A program made the translations under genes and the position numbers. The notes below the pieces were generated by a model, which worked only from the letters and a program-made list of their open reading frames with translations, had not been told where the DNA came from and did no database searches. From Fimenecus sp052273625 (GTDB lineage Bacteria > Bacillota > Clostridia > Oscillospirales > Acutalibacteraceae), in NCBI GenBank assembly GCA_052273625.1, contig DAVZHW010000006.1, forward strand, positions 1 to 64,000: a DNA stretch of 64,000 bases. Reading direction: 5' to 3'. Shown here one piece after another: positions 7,213-15,433 of this stretch (its first letter is position 1; every line of letters begins with the position of its first letter).

Positions 7213-8126
7213 AAAAAAAAGTAAGACAGTATATAAACGACTGTATTGAGCACGACATTCTTTTCGAGATGTTCGGCAACGAGCTGTATGAGCAAAGCCG
7301 GGAAGATTTTATCAATATGTGCGACACCATATCTGAATATTTTCTTAGCTTTGACTCTTTTGCTTCAAAATCATCAACTAACAAGTTTCTCTCGTTTTCA
7401 GATTTGCAAATCGAAGATTTCATAAAAGACCTGCGGACGAAACTAACGGACACTTCTGTTGAAATAGCGGAAAAAGAAAGCGATTTTATAAAAAAAGAAC
7501 TGCTGGCTGTTTTCGGTATTACGTTATTTATTCCAAAAAAGATAACAAAAGTTATACCTCTTGCTCCGTACAGCGAATCAAACTCCATAGAAACTTATTT
7601 GACATCATTGGAAACCAAAGTCAAGTCGGTTTATAAAAACGCTGTTATGTCGAGCTATGTTATGGGCACTTCAAAGGAAGATGTGTCTGAAACCGTGAAT
7701 ACGTCAGTGGAAACGATACAGAAAAATCTGGAAACAGAAACTAAAAATATAGCAACAGGCTTACAGCGGCAAACACGCAATTATGTGTTCTTGAAAAACA
7801 AAATGACCTATGTATGGAACTCTATTTTGGATTCTAGTACCTGTCTTGTATGCGGAGAAATGCACGGAAAACGCTTTTCAAATATCACCGACGTTCCTAT
7901 GCTTCCTCCTGTCCATCTTAATTGCCGCTGTTCCCTTATAGGTGCTCCGGCGGACGTGGAAATCGAGATACCGTCTTATTCGCAGTGGATAAGTGAACAG
8001 GACGATGAAACTCAGCTGAAAATACTGGGAAAAGCAAGGTACACACTTTATAAGAACGGAACGGACGTTACTCATTTTGTGAACAACGGAAAGAAACTTA
8101 CTCTGAAAGAAATTTACGACGAATAA
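7209..8126 (+). CDS. Minor head protein, phage Mu F / SPP1 gp7-like
   Basis: The 305-residue protein is likely a head morphogenesis factor near the portal. The hallmark C-terminal motif is present at about residues 210-240: CLVCGEMHGK followed by PPVHLNCRCSL, the cysteine/histidine cluster of this family. The start ATGA overlaps the portal stop, so the two are translationally coupled. Confidence 0.85.
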   Translation: MKKKVRQYINDCIEHDILFEMFGNELYEQSREDFINMCDTISEYFLSFDSFASKSSTNKFLSFSDLQIEDFIKDLRTKLTDTSVEIAEKESDFIKKELLAVFGITLFIPKKITKVIPLAPYSESNSIETYLTSLETKVKSVYKNAVMSSYVMGTSKEDVSETVNTSVETIQKNLETETKNIATGLQRQTRNYVFLKNKMTYVWNSILDSSTCLVCGEMHGKRFSNITDVPMLPPVHLNCRCSLIGAPADVEIEIPSYSQWISEQDDETQLKILGKARYTLYKNGTDVTHFVNNGKKLTLKEIYDE

Positions 8127-8228
8127 TTTAACCTCTTTTTTTATTAGATTTACATTCCTTTTTATAGGGCGAAGTATACAGAAGTATACACCAAGAATGG
8201 TAGCTCTTTAAGAAAAGAGGAAAATCGT

Positions 8229-8981
8229 ATGGTAACAAACGAACAGCTTAACTCAATCCGTCCAGAAGGAATGGATGATGCTATGTGGGATGATTTATCA
8301 AAAAAATTTTTGGAAATCAATAAAAGCGACAACAACGGTCTTTTAATGAATGAAAAAAAATTGAAAGACGAAAAAACAGCGATAAAAACGAAGTATGACG
8401 AACTTTCATCAGTCAATGCTGATTTACAGGAAAAATATGACGCTCTGAATGAAAAGTTGAAAAACAATTCTCCTGACGACATAAAAAAGATTTACGAAGA
8501 CAAATTGAAAGAATCTTCAGACATACTTTCTAACACGAAAAAAGATTTTGAATCACAGCTTGCCAGTCGTGATTCGCAGATTGCTGATTTACAGAAAGTT
8601 GTCCTTGAAAGGGATTGTACCGCGGCATTTGAACAGGCTATTGCGGAAAACGCAAAAAGCGGAAAGACAATCGACCCAAGTTCTATTCCTTACGCAAAAA
8701 CGATGATTCTCGGTGAAAACGGAACTCGTTTTGCTCGCAGAGATATTGGCGAAGGTGCACAAGTCCTTGCTGACGCAAACGGAAAGACTATTGCAAGAGC
8801 TGTAGATGAATTTTTTGCTTCTGACATCGGAAAGCGTTTCCTTGTAAACGGAAACTCTGGCGGTGGTGCGGACGGAAACAGAAATTTCGGAAGCGGAAAA
8901 ACTACAATCAGTCGGGCTGACTTCGAGGCTCTGAACCCGATTCAGAAAATTGAAGCTGCCAAAAAATACAAAATTGTCTAA
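8229..8981 (+). CDS. Capsid scaffolding protein
   Basis: The 250-residue protein directly precedes the major capsid gene. Residues about 25-135 form a long charged coiled coil (repeated lysine/glutamate heptads), and the C-terminus is short and basic, as in many scaffolds that assemble the prohead and then leave. GAGGA precedes the ATG at 8229. Confidence 0.75.
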   Translation: MVTNEQLNSIRPEGMDDAMWDDLSKKFLEINKSDNNGLLMNEKKLKDEKTAIKTKYDELSSVNADLQEKYDALNEKLKNNSPDDIKKIYEDKLKESSDILSNTKKDFESQLASRDSQIADLQKVVLERDCTAAFEQAIAENAKSGKTIDPSSIPYAKTMILGENGTRFARRDIGEGAQVLADANGKTIARAVDEFFASDIGKRFLVNGNSGGGADGNRNFGSGKTTISRADFEALNPIQKIEAAKKYKIV

Positions 8982-9004
8982 ACAGACTAAAAAAGGGGTG
9001 CGTT

Positions 9005-10150
9005 ATGGCAGTTCTTTCAGATTTTATGGCAGATATTTATGCTGCTCTTCCAACTTTTAATCGCGAACTGACAGGTTTTATTCCTGCCGTAAATGTTGAT
9101 GCACAGCTCACAGGTGCGTCGGTCAACGATACTGTAAAAGTTCCGCTTGTTCAGGTAGCCGCTCCTGCTGAATACAAACAGCAGATGGGCATACCAACTC
9201 CAGGCGTAACATCTCAGGATTACGTTGAACTCAAAATGGACAAGGCGTCCTATGTTTCATTCCCTCTTGCTGGAGAAGTTGAAGCTGGTCTTAAATTCTC
9301 CGGAGCAGGAACTACAGTTACACAGCAGCGTTTTGAATCTGCATTCCGTCAGCTTGCAAATGAAATGGAAGTTTACCTTGCAGACAAACTTGTAAAAGGT
9401 GCTTCTCGTGCTGTAGGAACAGTTGGAACAACTCCATTTGGAAAAGCAGGCAACCTCGAAGATGTTGCAATGCTTAACAAAATTTTCAATGACAACGGTA
9501 CACCGCTTTCTGACCGCCAGCTCGTATTGAACACAACTGCACTTGCAAATATGCAGGCAAATATGAGCAACCTTTTCAAGGTAAACGAATACGGTTCTGA
9601 TGCGTTCCTCCGTTCAGGTTTCCTCAACACTCCGTTGCAGGGTATGAACATCTGGGCTTCCGGCGGTCTTACTGAACACGAAAAAGGTGCAGGTTCGGGC
9701 TACCTCGTAGCAGCAGATACTGAAAAAGGCAAAAAGACATTCTCTGTTGACACAGGTACTGGAAAAATTCTCGCAGGCGACATTGTTACTGTCGGTGCAG
9801 GAAAAGCACAGTATGTAATCAACAAAGGCACTGACGCCGCAGGTTCAATTTCTATTGGAAATCCTGGACTTCTCGCAGCTGCTGCTGACGGTGATAACGT
9901 TGAAATCGGCGGAAGTTATACACCTTCTGTTGCTTTCCAGAAGTCGGCAGTTGCTTTCGGTGTTCGTACTCCATATCTTCCAAATGGTGGCGATGCGGCA
10001 ATTGACCGCACTATCGTACAGGACCCTGTAACAGGAATTCCTTTCGTAATTTCTGTATACGGCGGTCGTGGTATGAATACTGTTGAAATTGCAGTTGTTT
10101 ACGGTGCTGGTGTACTCCAGTCAGAAAACGTTGCACTTTTGATTCAGTAG
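9005..10150 (+). CDS. Major capsid protein, P22 coat-like
   Basis: The 381-residue shell protein has the layout of the P22 gp5 coat family: an N-terminal arm, an HK97-like core with DRQLVLNTTAL near residue 175, and an inserted beta domain at about 225-310 rich in glycine, valine and threonine. Codon choice is unusually even and C/T-ended compared with neighbours, fitting a highly expressed gene. A strong partial terminator directly follows. Confidence 0.85.
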   Translation: MAVLSDFMADIYAALPTFNRELTGFIPAVNVDAQLTGASVNDTVKVPLVQVAAPAEYKQQMGIPTPGVTSQDYVELKMDKASYVSFPLAGEVEAGLKFSGAGTTVTQQRFESAFRQLANEMEVYLADKLVKGASRAVGTVGTTPFGKAGNLEDVAMLNKIFNDNGTPLSDRQLVLNTTALANMQANMSNLFKVNEYGSDAFLRSGFLNTPLQGMNIWASGGLTEHEKGAGSGYLVAADTEKGKKTFSVDTGTGKILAGDIVTVGAGKAQYVINKGTDAAGSISIGNPGLLAAAADGDNVEIGGSYTPSVAFQKSAVAFGVRTPYLPNGGDAAIDRTIVQDPVTGIPFVISVYGGRGMNTVEIAVVYGAGVLQSENVALLIQ

Positions 10151-10166
10151 TTTTCTTTTGATAGCA

Positions 10167-10208
10167 AGCCATTTCCCTTTGTTTAGAGGGGGAAATGGCT
10201 TTGTTTTT
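10167..10208 (+). terminator. Terminator after the major capsid gene
   Basis: AGCCATTTCCC (10167-10177) pairs with GGGAAATGGCT (10190-10200), followed by a T-rich run. It would raise coat mRNA relative to downstream genes. Confidence 0.85.
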
Positions 10209-10227
10209 AATTACGGAGGCAAAAGTT

Positions 10228-10476
10228 ATGAAGATATACACGATGACTAGAGATTATCCGGAAGCTGAAAATCAGCCGACAAAGCTCAGTGTTCCGGAGT
10301 GTGATGTTGAAGTTCTGAAAAACCGCGGTTGGGTGGTATCTGGCGAGGAAAAAACGTCTAAAAAAGACGCTGAGCCAAAAGATACTGAACCTAAACAGGA
10401 AACAAAGACAGAAGAAAAAAAAGAATCGGACGAACCTAAACAGGAAACTGTCCGTGGGCATAGACGAAGCCATTAA
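10228..10476 (+). CDS. Small acidic/lysine-rich hypothetical protein, 82 aa
   Basis: The N-terminal 35 residues look folded; the rest is low-complexity K/E/P/T sequence with two copies of EPKQET. The ATG at 10228 follows ACGGAGG; an upstream in-frame ATG at 10195 lies inside the terminator and is unlikely. Small proteins of this type often follow coat genes, where some decorate heads, but no family is recognised. Confidence 0.6.
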   Translation: MKIYTMTRDYPEAENQPTKLSVPECDVEVLKNRGWVVSGEEKTSKKDAEPKDTEPKQETKTEEKKESDEPKQETVRGHRRSH

Positions 10477-10483
10477 AAAAAAT

Positions 10484-10528
10484 AAACAAGTCTTTTTTTT
10501 TACAGCAGAAAAAGACTTGTTTTTTATC
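10484..10528 (+). terminator. Terminator after the 10228-10476 gene
   Basis: A 14-bp perfect stem (10484-10497 with 10509-10522) is followed by T-rich sequence. Confidence 0.85.
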
Positions 10529-10540
10529 CAGAGGTAAAAT

Positions 10541-11284
10541 ATGAGTTTTTATGAAGCACATTATACAGAAGACACTGTTTTTACGGACAAAAACGGATTG
10601 GAAATTTCCAAAGAAAAAGTTCTTTTCAAAGACGCTGAAACCTATTTTATGTCGGAAGAAACTGGATATGCAATATTAAAAAACGAGTACAAATTATCGT
10701 CAGAGGGATTTGCCGAGCTTGATATTCACGGAAATCCTATAGAAATAACCGCTCTTGTTGTAGAGGACGGCTCTTGTGTTGAAAACGCGAATTCTTACTG
10801 TTCTATAGAATTTGCTGACAAGTATATGTACTCAAGAAACCGTCTTGAATGGGCTTCTCTTGATGACGAGGTGAAGAAGAAGTGCCTTATTATTGGCACT
10901 GATTATATAGACAAACTCTATAAATGGTATGGAAGAAGAAAATACCGGCAGCAGGAACTTGCTTTTCCACGTGTAGAGCTTATCGACGACGACGGATTTT
11001 TTGTTGATGACATTCCGTTGAATTTGAAAAAAGCTGTCTGTGAAGCGGCATACCTTAATAGAAATACAGAAACCCTTTTTGCAACAAAAGATGTCGAAGG
11101 TGCGATAAAAAGACAGAAAGTTGATTCTCTTGAAGTTGAATATTTCCAATCCGAATCATCAAAGGTTGATTATTCATCGATTTATGACGTTCTTAACTCC
11201 TTACTTTACGGTCTGTTCAAGACTGAAAGCGACCAGTGCACTTACAACGTAGGCTGTATATGGAGCGATGATGGATTACGCTAA
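10541..11284 (+). CDS. Head-tail connector (phage 'DnaT-like' adaptor family)
   Basis: Residues about 80-180 carry the typical pattern of this adaptor family: VVEDGSCVENANSYCSIE, then a helical part with FPRVELIDDDGFFVDDIP and LKKAVCEAAYL. Such proteins join the portal to the tail; the database name DnaT-like is misleading. The N-terminal ~75 residues are extra to the core family. The end overlaps the next start. Confidence 0.75.
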   Translation: MSFYEAHYTEDTVFTDKNGLEISKEKVLFKDAETYFMSEETGYAILKNEYKLSSEGFAELDIHGNPIEITALVVEDGSCVENANSYCSIEFADKYMYSRNRLEWASLDDEVKKKCLIIGTDYIDKLYKWYGRRKYRQQELAFPRVELIDDDGFFVDDIPLNLKKAVCEAAYLNRNTETLFATKDVEGAIKRQKVDSLEVEYFQSESSKVDYSSIYDVLNSLLYGLFKTESDQCTYNVGCIWSDDGLR

Positions 11285-11642
11285 ATTTCAGAATCTGGCA
11301 ATAAAACTTCTCTCAAAATTCGGTTCAGCTTCTTCTGTGCACTTAAGAAAATATACAGGCGTATCAGAAATAGACCCAGTAACAAAAAGAACAGTGAAGT
11401 CATTCAAACTGTATTCCGGATATGGTGTAAAACTGAAATACGCGACAGAAGCCATAGGCTCTCTTAACAACATTATAAAAGCAGGAGACGTGAAGATTCT
11501 CTGCTATTTTCCGGAAGAGCCGTCCGAGCAGAAAGACCAGATTATTTTTGGAAAAGACACTTTTAATATCATAAATATTGAAAAGATAGACCCAGATTCG
11601 ACTACCGTGGTGCTTTATTCCGTTCAATGCAGGAGGACTTGA
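11268..11642 (+). CDS. Putative head closure protein, 124 aa
   Basis: This small beta-rich protein lies between the adaptor and tail-completion genes, the usual place of a head-closure (stopper) protein. TGGAG precedes ATGATG at 11268/11271. It has no strong family signature, so the call is by gene order. Confidence 0.55.
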   Translation: MMDYAKFQNLAIKLLSKFGSASSVHLRKYTGVSEIDPVTKRTVKSFKLYSGYGVKLKYATEAIGSLNNIIKAGDVKILCYFPEEPSEQKDQIIFGKDTFNIINIEKIDPDSTTVVLYSVQCRRT

Positions 11643-11643
11643 T

Positions 11644-12480
11644 ATGCCGATGACGTTCAAGGTTTCCTCTCACGGAGCTTTCAGCAACTCTGAAAAAAAA
11701 ATAAACAAAGACGTGATGAAGTCAAAAAAAATAAGCAGGAATGACTTGTTTCCTGTATTTGATTCAACTTACGACATACTTGCTTATGAGGCTGTCGCAA
11801 AAAGTGCGTCCATAAACAAGACACGCATTATAAAGACTGCGGCAATCTTTTTTGACAGGGTTTGTTCAAGGACTCCTATGGATGAGGATTATAAAAAACA
11901 GCTGATAAAAGCGGACGGAGAAAAAATTTATATACAACATAAGGCAGACAAGGAGTTTTGCAGGCTTCGTTGGGAACTTAAAATTGGTTCAAAGACATTT
12001 ACTTCCTATGAGCTTTGGCGTTCCAAAAACAGTCTTTTTGAAAATTATAACAATTCCGCAGATATTGACTATATATTCGACTACCTATGGAAAAACCTTG
12101 AGAACACGAAGCTGAGCAACCTTAAAAACATTGAATTTATAAATACCAGCGATTATTTCGATTATCTTGAGTTTGGAGAATATAAACAAGCGTCCTCTGA
12201 AATAGCAAACGGAAGAAAATATGAGCACGGATTGCAAAATCATCATTCCGTGCAAGCTCCAAACGGGATGTCAAGACTTACGCTTGCGGAACTTGACCGT
12301 ATAGCCTCGTCTACAGCTACACGTTCGCTTGAAAGGCGTTTCAGAAGTCAGAGGACATCGAAAGTTTTGAGTAGCAGACAGTTGGCTTTACTCACAAAAG
12401 CTTTAAAAAGAGGAAAAAGCAGGTTCACTCTTGATGATATACAGCAGTTGTTAGGGGCAAGGGCAGGTAAAGAAAAATGA
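11644..12480 (+). CDS. Putative tail-completion protein (HK97 gp10-like position), 278 aa
   Basis: The position between head closure and tail terminator matches HK97 gp10-type proteins, but the protein is longer than that family (about 110-150). Residues about 50-170 look folded. The last 80 residues are basic (RRFRSQRTSK motif), possibly contacting DNA at the head-tail joint. AGGAGG precedes the ATG. It overlaps the next gene by four bases. Confidence 0.5.
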   Translation: MPMTFKVSSHGAFSNSEKKINKDVMKSKKISRNDLFPVFDSTYDILAYEAVAKSASINKTRIIKTAAIFFDRVCSRTPMDEDYKKQLIKADGEKIYIQHKADKEFCRLRWELKIGSKTFTSYELWRSKNSLFENYNNSADIDYIFDYLWKNLENTKLSNLKNIEFINTSDYFDYLEFGEYKQASSEIANGRKYEHGLQNHHSVQAPNGMSRLTLAELDRIASSTATRSLERRFRSQRTSKVLSSRQLALLTKALKRGKSRFTLDDIQQLLGARAGKEK

Positions 12481-12911
12481 CGGATTCAGCAGTAAAAGAA
12501 TTTTTAATCAACCGCTTCAAAGAAAAGATGGCGGACTTTTTAACCATTGAAACTGAAAATGATAAAAATAAATATACAAATTTATTTCTTGAAAACGAAA
12601 CTGTAGAAAGACCGGAAAACGGATATTGGTATCAAATATCTTTTATGTCGACACCTCCAGCTCCGGAATCACTTGGAATGTATTCAAGAAATAGATGGGT
12701 AAGCGTTATGCAGATAGACATCTGCGTTCCGCTCAACATAGGAGTTTCTGCTATGGAAGCAAGCTACGAGGCTATCTTCAAAGCTTTTCCAAACAGATGT
12801 ATAGAAAATGGAATAAGAATCAAATCCGTTTCTCGCTCATCCGCACGGCAGTCGGGAGATTATTGTTCTATGGCGGTCAGTGTCCTTTGGGAAGCTGACC
12901 TAGAAAATTAA
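12477..12911 (+). CDS. Tail terminator protein, DUF4128-like
   Basis: The 144-residue protein has the pattern of tail terminator/neck proteins: a mid-strand segment RWVSVMQIDICVPLNIG, a helix AMEASYEAIFKAFP and a C-terminal strand VSVLWEADL. Such proteins cap the tail tube at its head end and stop tube growth. It is coupled to the upstream gene by an ATGA overlap. Confidence 0.7.
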   Translation: MTDSAVKEFLINRFKEKMADFLTIETENDKNKYTNLFLENETVERPENGYWYQISFMSTPPAPESLGMYSRNRWVSVMQIDICVPLNIGVSAMEASYEAIFKAFPNRCIENGIRIKSVSRSSARQSGDYCSMAVSVLWEADLEN

Positions 12912-12921
12912 GGAGTAGATT

Positions 12922-14454
12922 ATGGCAATCGACCCAACTTTCAATTTGAAAACAGGTGCTGATACAGACCTCTACTATTCTCGTGAAGTTACTTCTGGAA
13001 CTGATGTGGGAAAATTAAAATCGTCAGAAAACGGTTTTTCATATCCTGCACTTACTAGAACTACAGGAAATTCAATCAAGGGTTCTACTGAATCCATTGA
13101 ATCAAACGAGCTTCGCAAGGGACGTGTAAAGTCAGCTCCTAGAAAAGGCAATTCTTCGTCCGAAGGCTCGGTTGACTTTGAGCTTTCTCCAATTACCTTC
13201 GATGATTTTATTTCAGCAGCTTTCAGAAATGAATGGAAGCCTTGGACTTCCGACACTGACAGTAAAATCAACCTCGATAAGAAACAGTACGCTTCGGGAT
13301 ATTTCGGAACAAGATGTACGGCTTCGAAGAAATTTGGTGCAAAGAAACTCTTAGGAACAGAAGCCGACCCGGAATGTAAGGACGATAGCAAAGGTTTGAT
13401 TACAGTAAAAGACGACGCAACAATTTCTCGCTGTATTGTAAGGGAACTTACTTGCGGTGATACAGACATCAAGTATATGCTTATGAAGAAATTTGGTGGC
13501 GTAAAAGGTGAAGACCTTTACCAGCGTTTCAATCATATTGCAATCAATACTTTCAGTCTTGATATTGCTGTTGGTTCTATCATTACAGGCTCTTTCGGAA
13601 TTTTAGGAACAACAGACCCTAAAATGAAAGATGAAAATTCTATCAAAGATGATTTTGGCGGAAAAAGAAACACCGCAGACGCTGATACGATAGGTTCAGG
13701 CAACGAAAGTTTTGTAGACACAAGTATTACAGGAAAAGACTTCATTGAAAAACTTCCTGAAAAATCTACGTCTACAGAACAGCTGACAGCTCGTGAAGGT
13801 TTCTTGTATATCAACGGAAAAAACATAGAATTCGCAAATTCTCTCAGCCTTGAAATTAACAATGGTCTTGAGCACAAATTCGCAATTTTTGTTCCTTCCG
13901 CAATTTCCACCACTCCGCTCACACTTGATATAACAGGAACACTCCAGTCATATCTTGTAAAAGACGGGGCTGATGAAATCTTCAACTCTGCGGTTGATGA
14001 TTTGGACAATGAGCTTTTATTCTGCTTACAGGACAACGATGAAAACCCGGAATATATGTATATGTTCCAGATTTTCAAGACTAAATTCACAGACCACGAG
14101 GCGTCTGTAAGCGGAGCCGATTCAATTGATGTATCTTATCCGTTCCAGAGCTTTGAGGAAAAAGCTGTACGTATATTGAGTGTTGTTGTTTCCGACATCG
14201 GAATACTCTCAGTAGCAGAAACAAAGGATTCGGTAAGTTTTACTCCTAACTATTCGGTAAACTCTGCCGACATAGCAAGCAATGCTCCTGTTGTAGAATT
14301 TACACCAACTGACGGTTCTTCTCAGACTGTTGCAGGCACTGCTTCTGTCGTAAACGGCGTCGTTAAATACACATTTGACACTGCTCTTACGGACGCAGGG
14401 GAACTAAAAGTTACTTGGAATAATCAGTCTGTAACAGCCAATGTTGCGGCTTAG
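12922..14454 (+). CDS. Major tail tube protein with C-terminal Ig-like domain
   Basis: The 510-residue protein, located after the tail terminator and before the chaperones, is the tail tube subunit. It begins with a Phage_tube_2-type segment (IESNELRKGR, with a GSVDFELSP strand). The last ~85 residues are a valine/threonine-rich Ig-like fold, a common surface ornament on tail tubes. Residues about 230-270 look like an acidic inserted loop. AAGGAG precedes the ATG and a terminator follows. Confidence 0.8.
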   Translation: MAIDPTFNLKTGADTDLYYSREVTSGTDVGKLKSSENGFSYPALTRTTGNSIKGSTESIESNELRKGRVKSAPRKGNSSSEGSVDFELSPITFDDFISAAFRNEWKPWTSDTDSKINLDKKQYASGYFGTRCTASKKFGAKKLLGTEADPECKDDSKGLITVKDDATISRCIVRELTCGDTDIKYMLMKKFGGVKGEDLYQRFNHIAINTFSLDIAVGSIITGSFGILGTTDPKMKDENSIKDDFGGKRNTADADTIGSGNESFVDTSITGKDFIEKLPEKSTSTEQLTAREGFLYINGKNIEFANSLSLEINNGLEHKFAIFVPSAISTTPLTLDITGTLQSYLVKDGADEIFNSAVDDLDNELLFCLQDNDENPEYMYMFQIFKTKFTDHEASVSGADSIDVSYPFQSFEEKAVRILSVVVSDIGILSVAETKDSVSFTPNYSVNSADIASNAPVVEFTPTDGSSQTVAGTASVVNGVVKYTFDTALTDAGELKVTWNNQSVTANVAA

Positions 14455-14486
14455 TTTTTAACCTACAGCGGTTTTAAGAGTATAAA

Positions 14487-14522
14487 AATAGACAGGCGGA
14501 AATTGCCTGTCTATTTTTTTTA
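14487..14522 (+). terminator. Terminator after the tail tube gene
   Basis: AATAGACAGGC (14487-14497) pairs with GCCTGTCTATT (14505-14515), followed by a T-run. A second small stem, CCAAGC/GCTTGG, lies at 14525-14539 in the next leader. Confidence 0.88.
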
Positions 14523-14562
14523 TACCAAGCGTGGCTTGGAGAAAATTTATAAAGGAGTTTTT

Positions 14563-15000
14563 ATGAAATCAACTGAAAACAAACGAAAATTTGACCTTGC
14601 GGACATTATCTTTACGAAAGACAACGAGGAAGAGGGAGTATGGGTTGAACCTGAGATTTTCGGAATCAAAATTGGTGTTGAATTCAAGGTTATCGGAGCA
14701 AACAGCGACAAACTTATTCCTGTCATAGAAGAATTTAACAAGAAGTACGGCGAAATCAATGCGATAAAAGACCCTGCGGAAAAAGCTAGAAAAGCGGACG
14801 AACTTTATATTGATACCGCCGCAAAAAGAACAGTCGGACTTCGGTGTGCAGAAGATGCGGAAGTTGTTATTGAAGGAAAACCTATTGAATATTCCGATGA
14901 GCTTGTGCGTCATATTTTTGAAAAATCGCCTGTCTGTGCACAATACATTGTGCTTTTCTCGCGTAATACTGAAAATTTTACGAACAGGAAGAAGTTTTAG
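14563..15000 (+). CDS. Tail assembly chaperone, short (G-like) form
   Basis: The 145-residue protein lies between tail tube and tape measure, where siphophages encode the G chaperone that coats the tape measure during assembly. The ATG at 14563 follows AAAGGAG; an in-frame ATG at 14503 overlaps the terminator and is rejected. Near its end is the slippery heptamer AAATTTT (14973-14979), at which ribosomes can shift -1 to make the long G-T form of 286 residues. Confidence 0.85.
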   Translation: MKSTENKRKFDLADIIFTKDNEEEGVWVEPEIFGIKIGVEFKVIGANSDKLIPVIEEFNKKYGEINAIKDPAEKARKADELYIDTAAKRTVGLRCAEDAEVVIEGKPIEYSDELVRHIFEKSPVCAQYIVLFSRNTENFTNRKKF

Positions 15001-15030
15001 AAAAGGCTGTAAAGCGATACTTCTTCCTGT
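14973..15030 (+). promoter_or_regulatory. -1 programmed ribosomal frameshift signal
   Basis: The heptamer A-AAT-TTT (14973-14979) is in the right register of the upstream frame. After a 4-nt spacer an 11-bp perfect stem follows (14984-14994 with 15020-15030, 25-nt loop). The -1 frame is open exactly from 14973, directly after a TGA at 14970. This is the complete canonical arrangement known for tail chaperones. Confidence 0.9.
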
Positions 15031-15422
15031 ATTATCCGTACAAAGACGAATTGACAGTTGTAAAGAAAGACGGACAAAAAGAAAAAAAAACTTCCTTTAA
15101 AAGACATTTTGAAGAAAGGGAAAAATTTATAAAACAAATGGGAAGGGAAAAATTCGAGCAATTAGCGAAAACTTCTGAAAGGTTTGAGAAATTGCAAGAT
15201 ATTCCTTTTCCTGTCCAATACAGTTGGATTTGGGGTCATTTCCTTGCTATCTGGGGACAATGCGAAACCGATTTAATGGGCAACAGAATTTTTACATATC
15301 GTACTATAAACGAATATGTGGAATGTATGAAAGTTCCGTTGACTGTGGTTGATAAACGCATATTATTCAAGATGAAAGCGTGGGCAAATGAACAGATTGA
15401 AAAAATGAAAGATAATAAATAA
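14973..15422 (+). CDS. Tail assembly chaperone, T-domain reached by frameshift
   Basis: This frame is read as the C-terminal part of the long chaperone after the -1 shift at AAATTTT. It has no ATG and no ribosome binding site; a TTG at 15051 is not needed. The domain is basic and tryptophan-rich (YSWIWGHFLAIWGQ near the middle), as in T domains that bind tape measure and tube protein. It ends 11 bases before the tape measure start. Confidence 0.85.
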   Translation, partial: KFYEQEEVLEKAVKRYFFLYYPYKDELTVVKKDGQKEKKTSFKRHFEEREKFIKQMGREKFEQLAKTSERFEKLQDIPFPVQYSWIWGHFLAIWGQCETDLMGNRIFTYRTINEYVECMKVPLTVVDKRILFKMKAWANEQIEKMKDNK

Positions 15423-15433
15423 GGTGGTTGATT

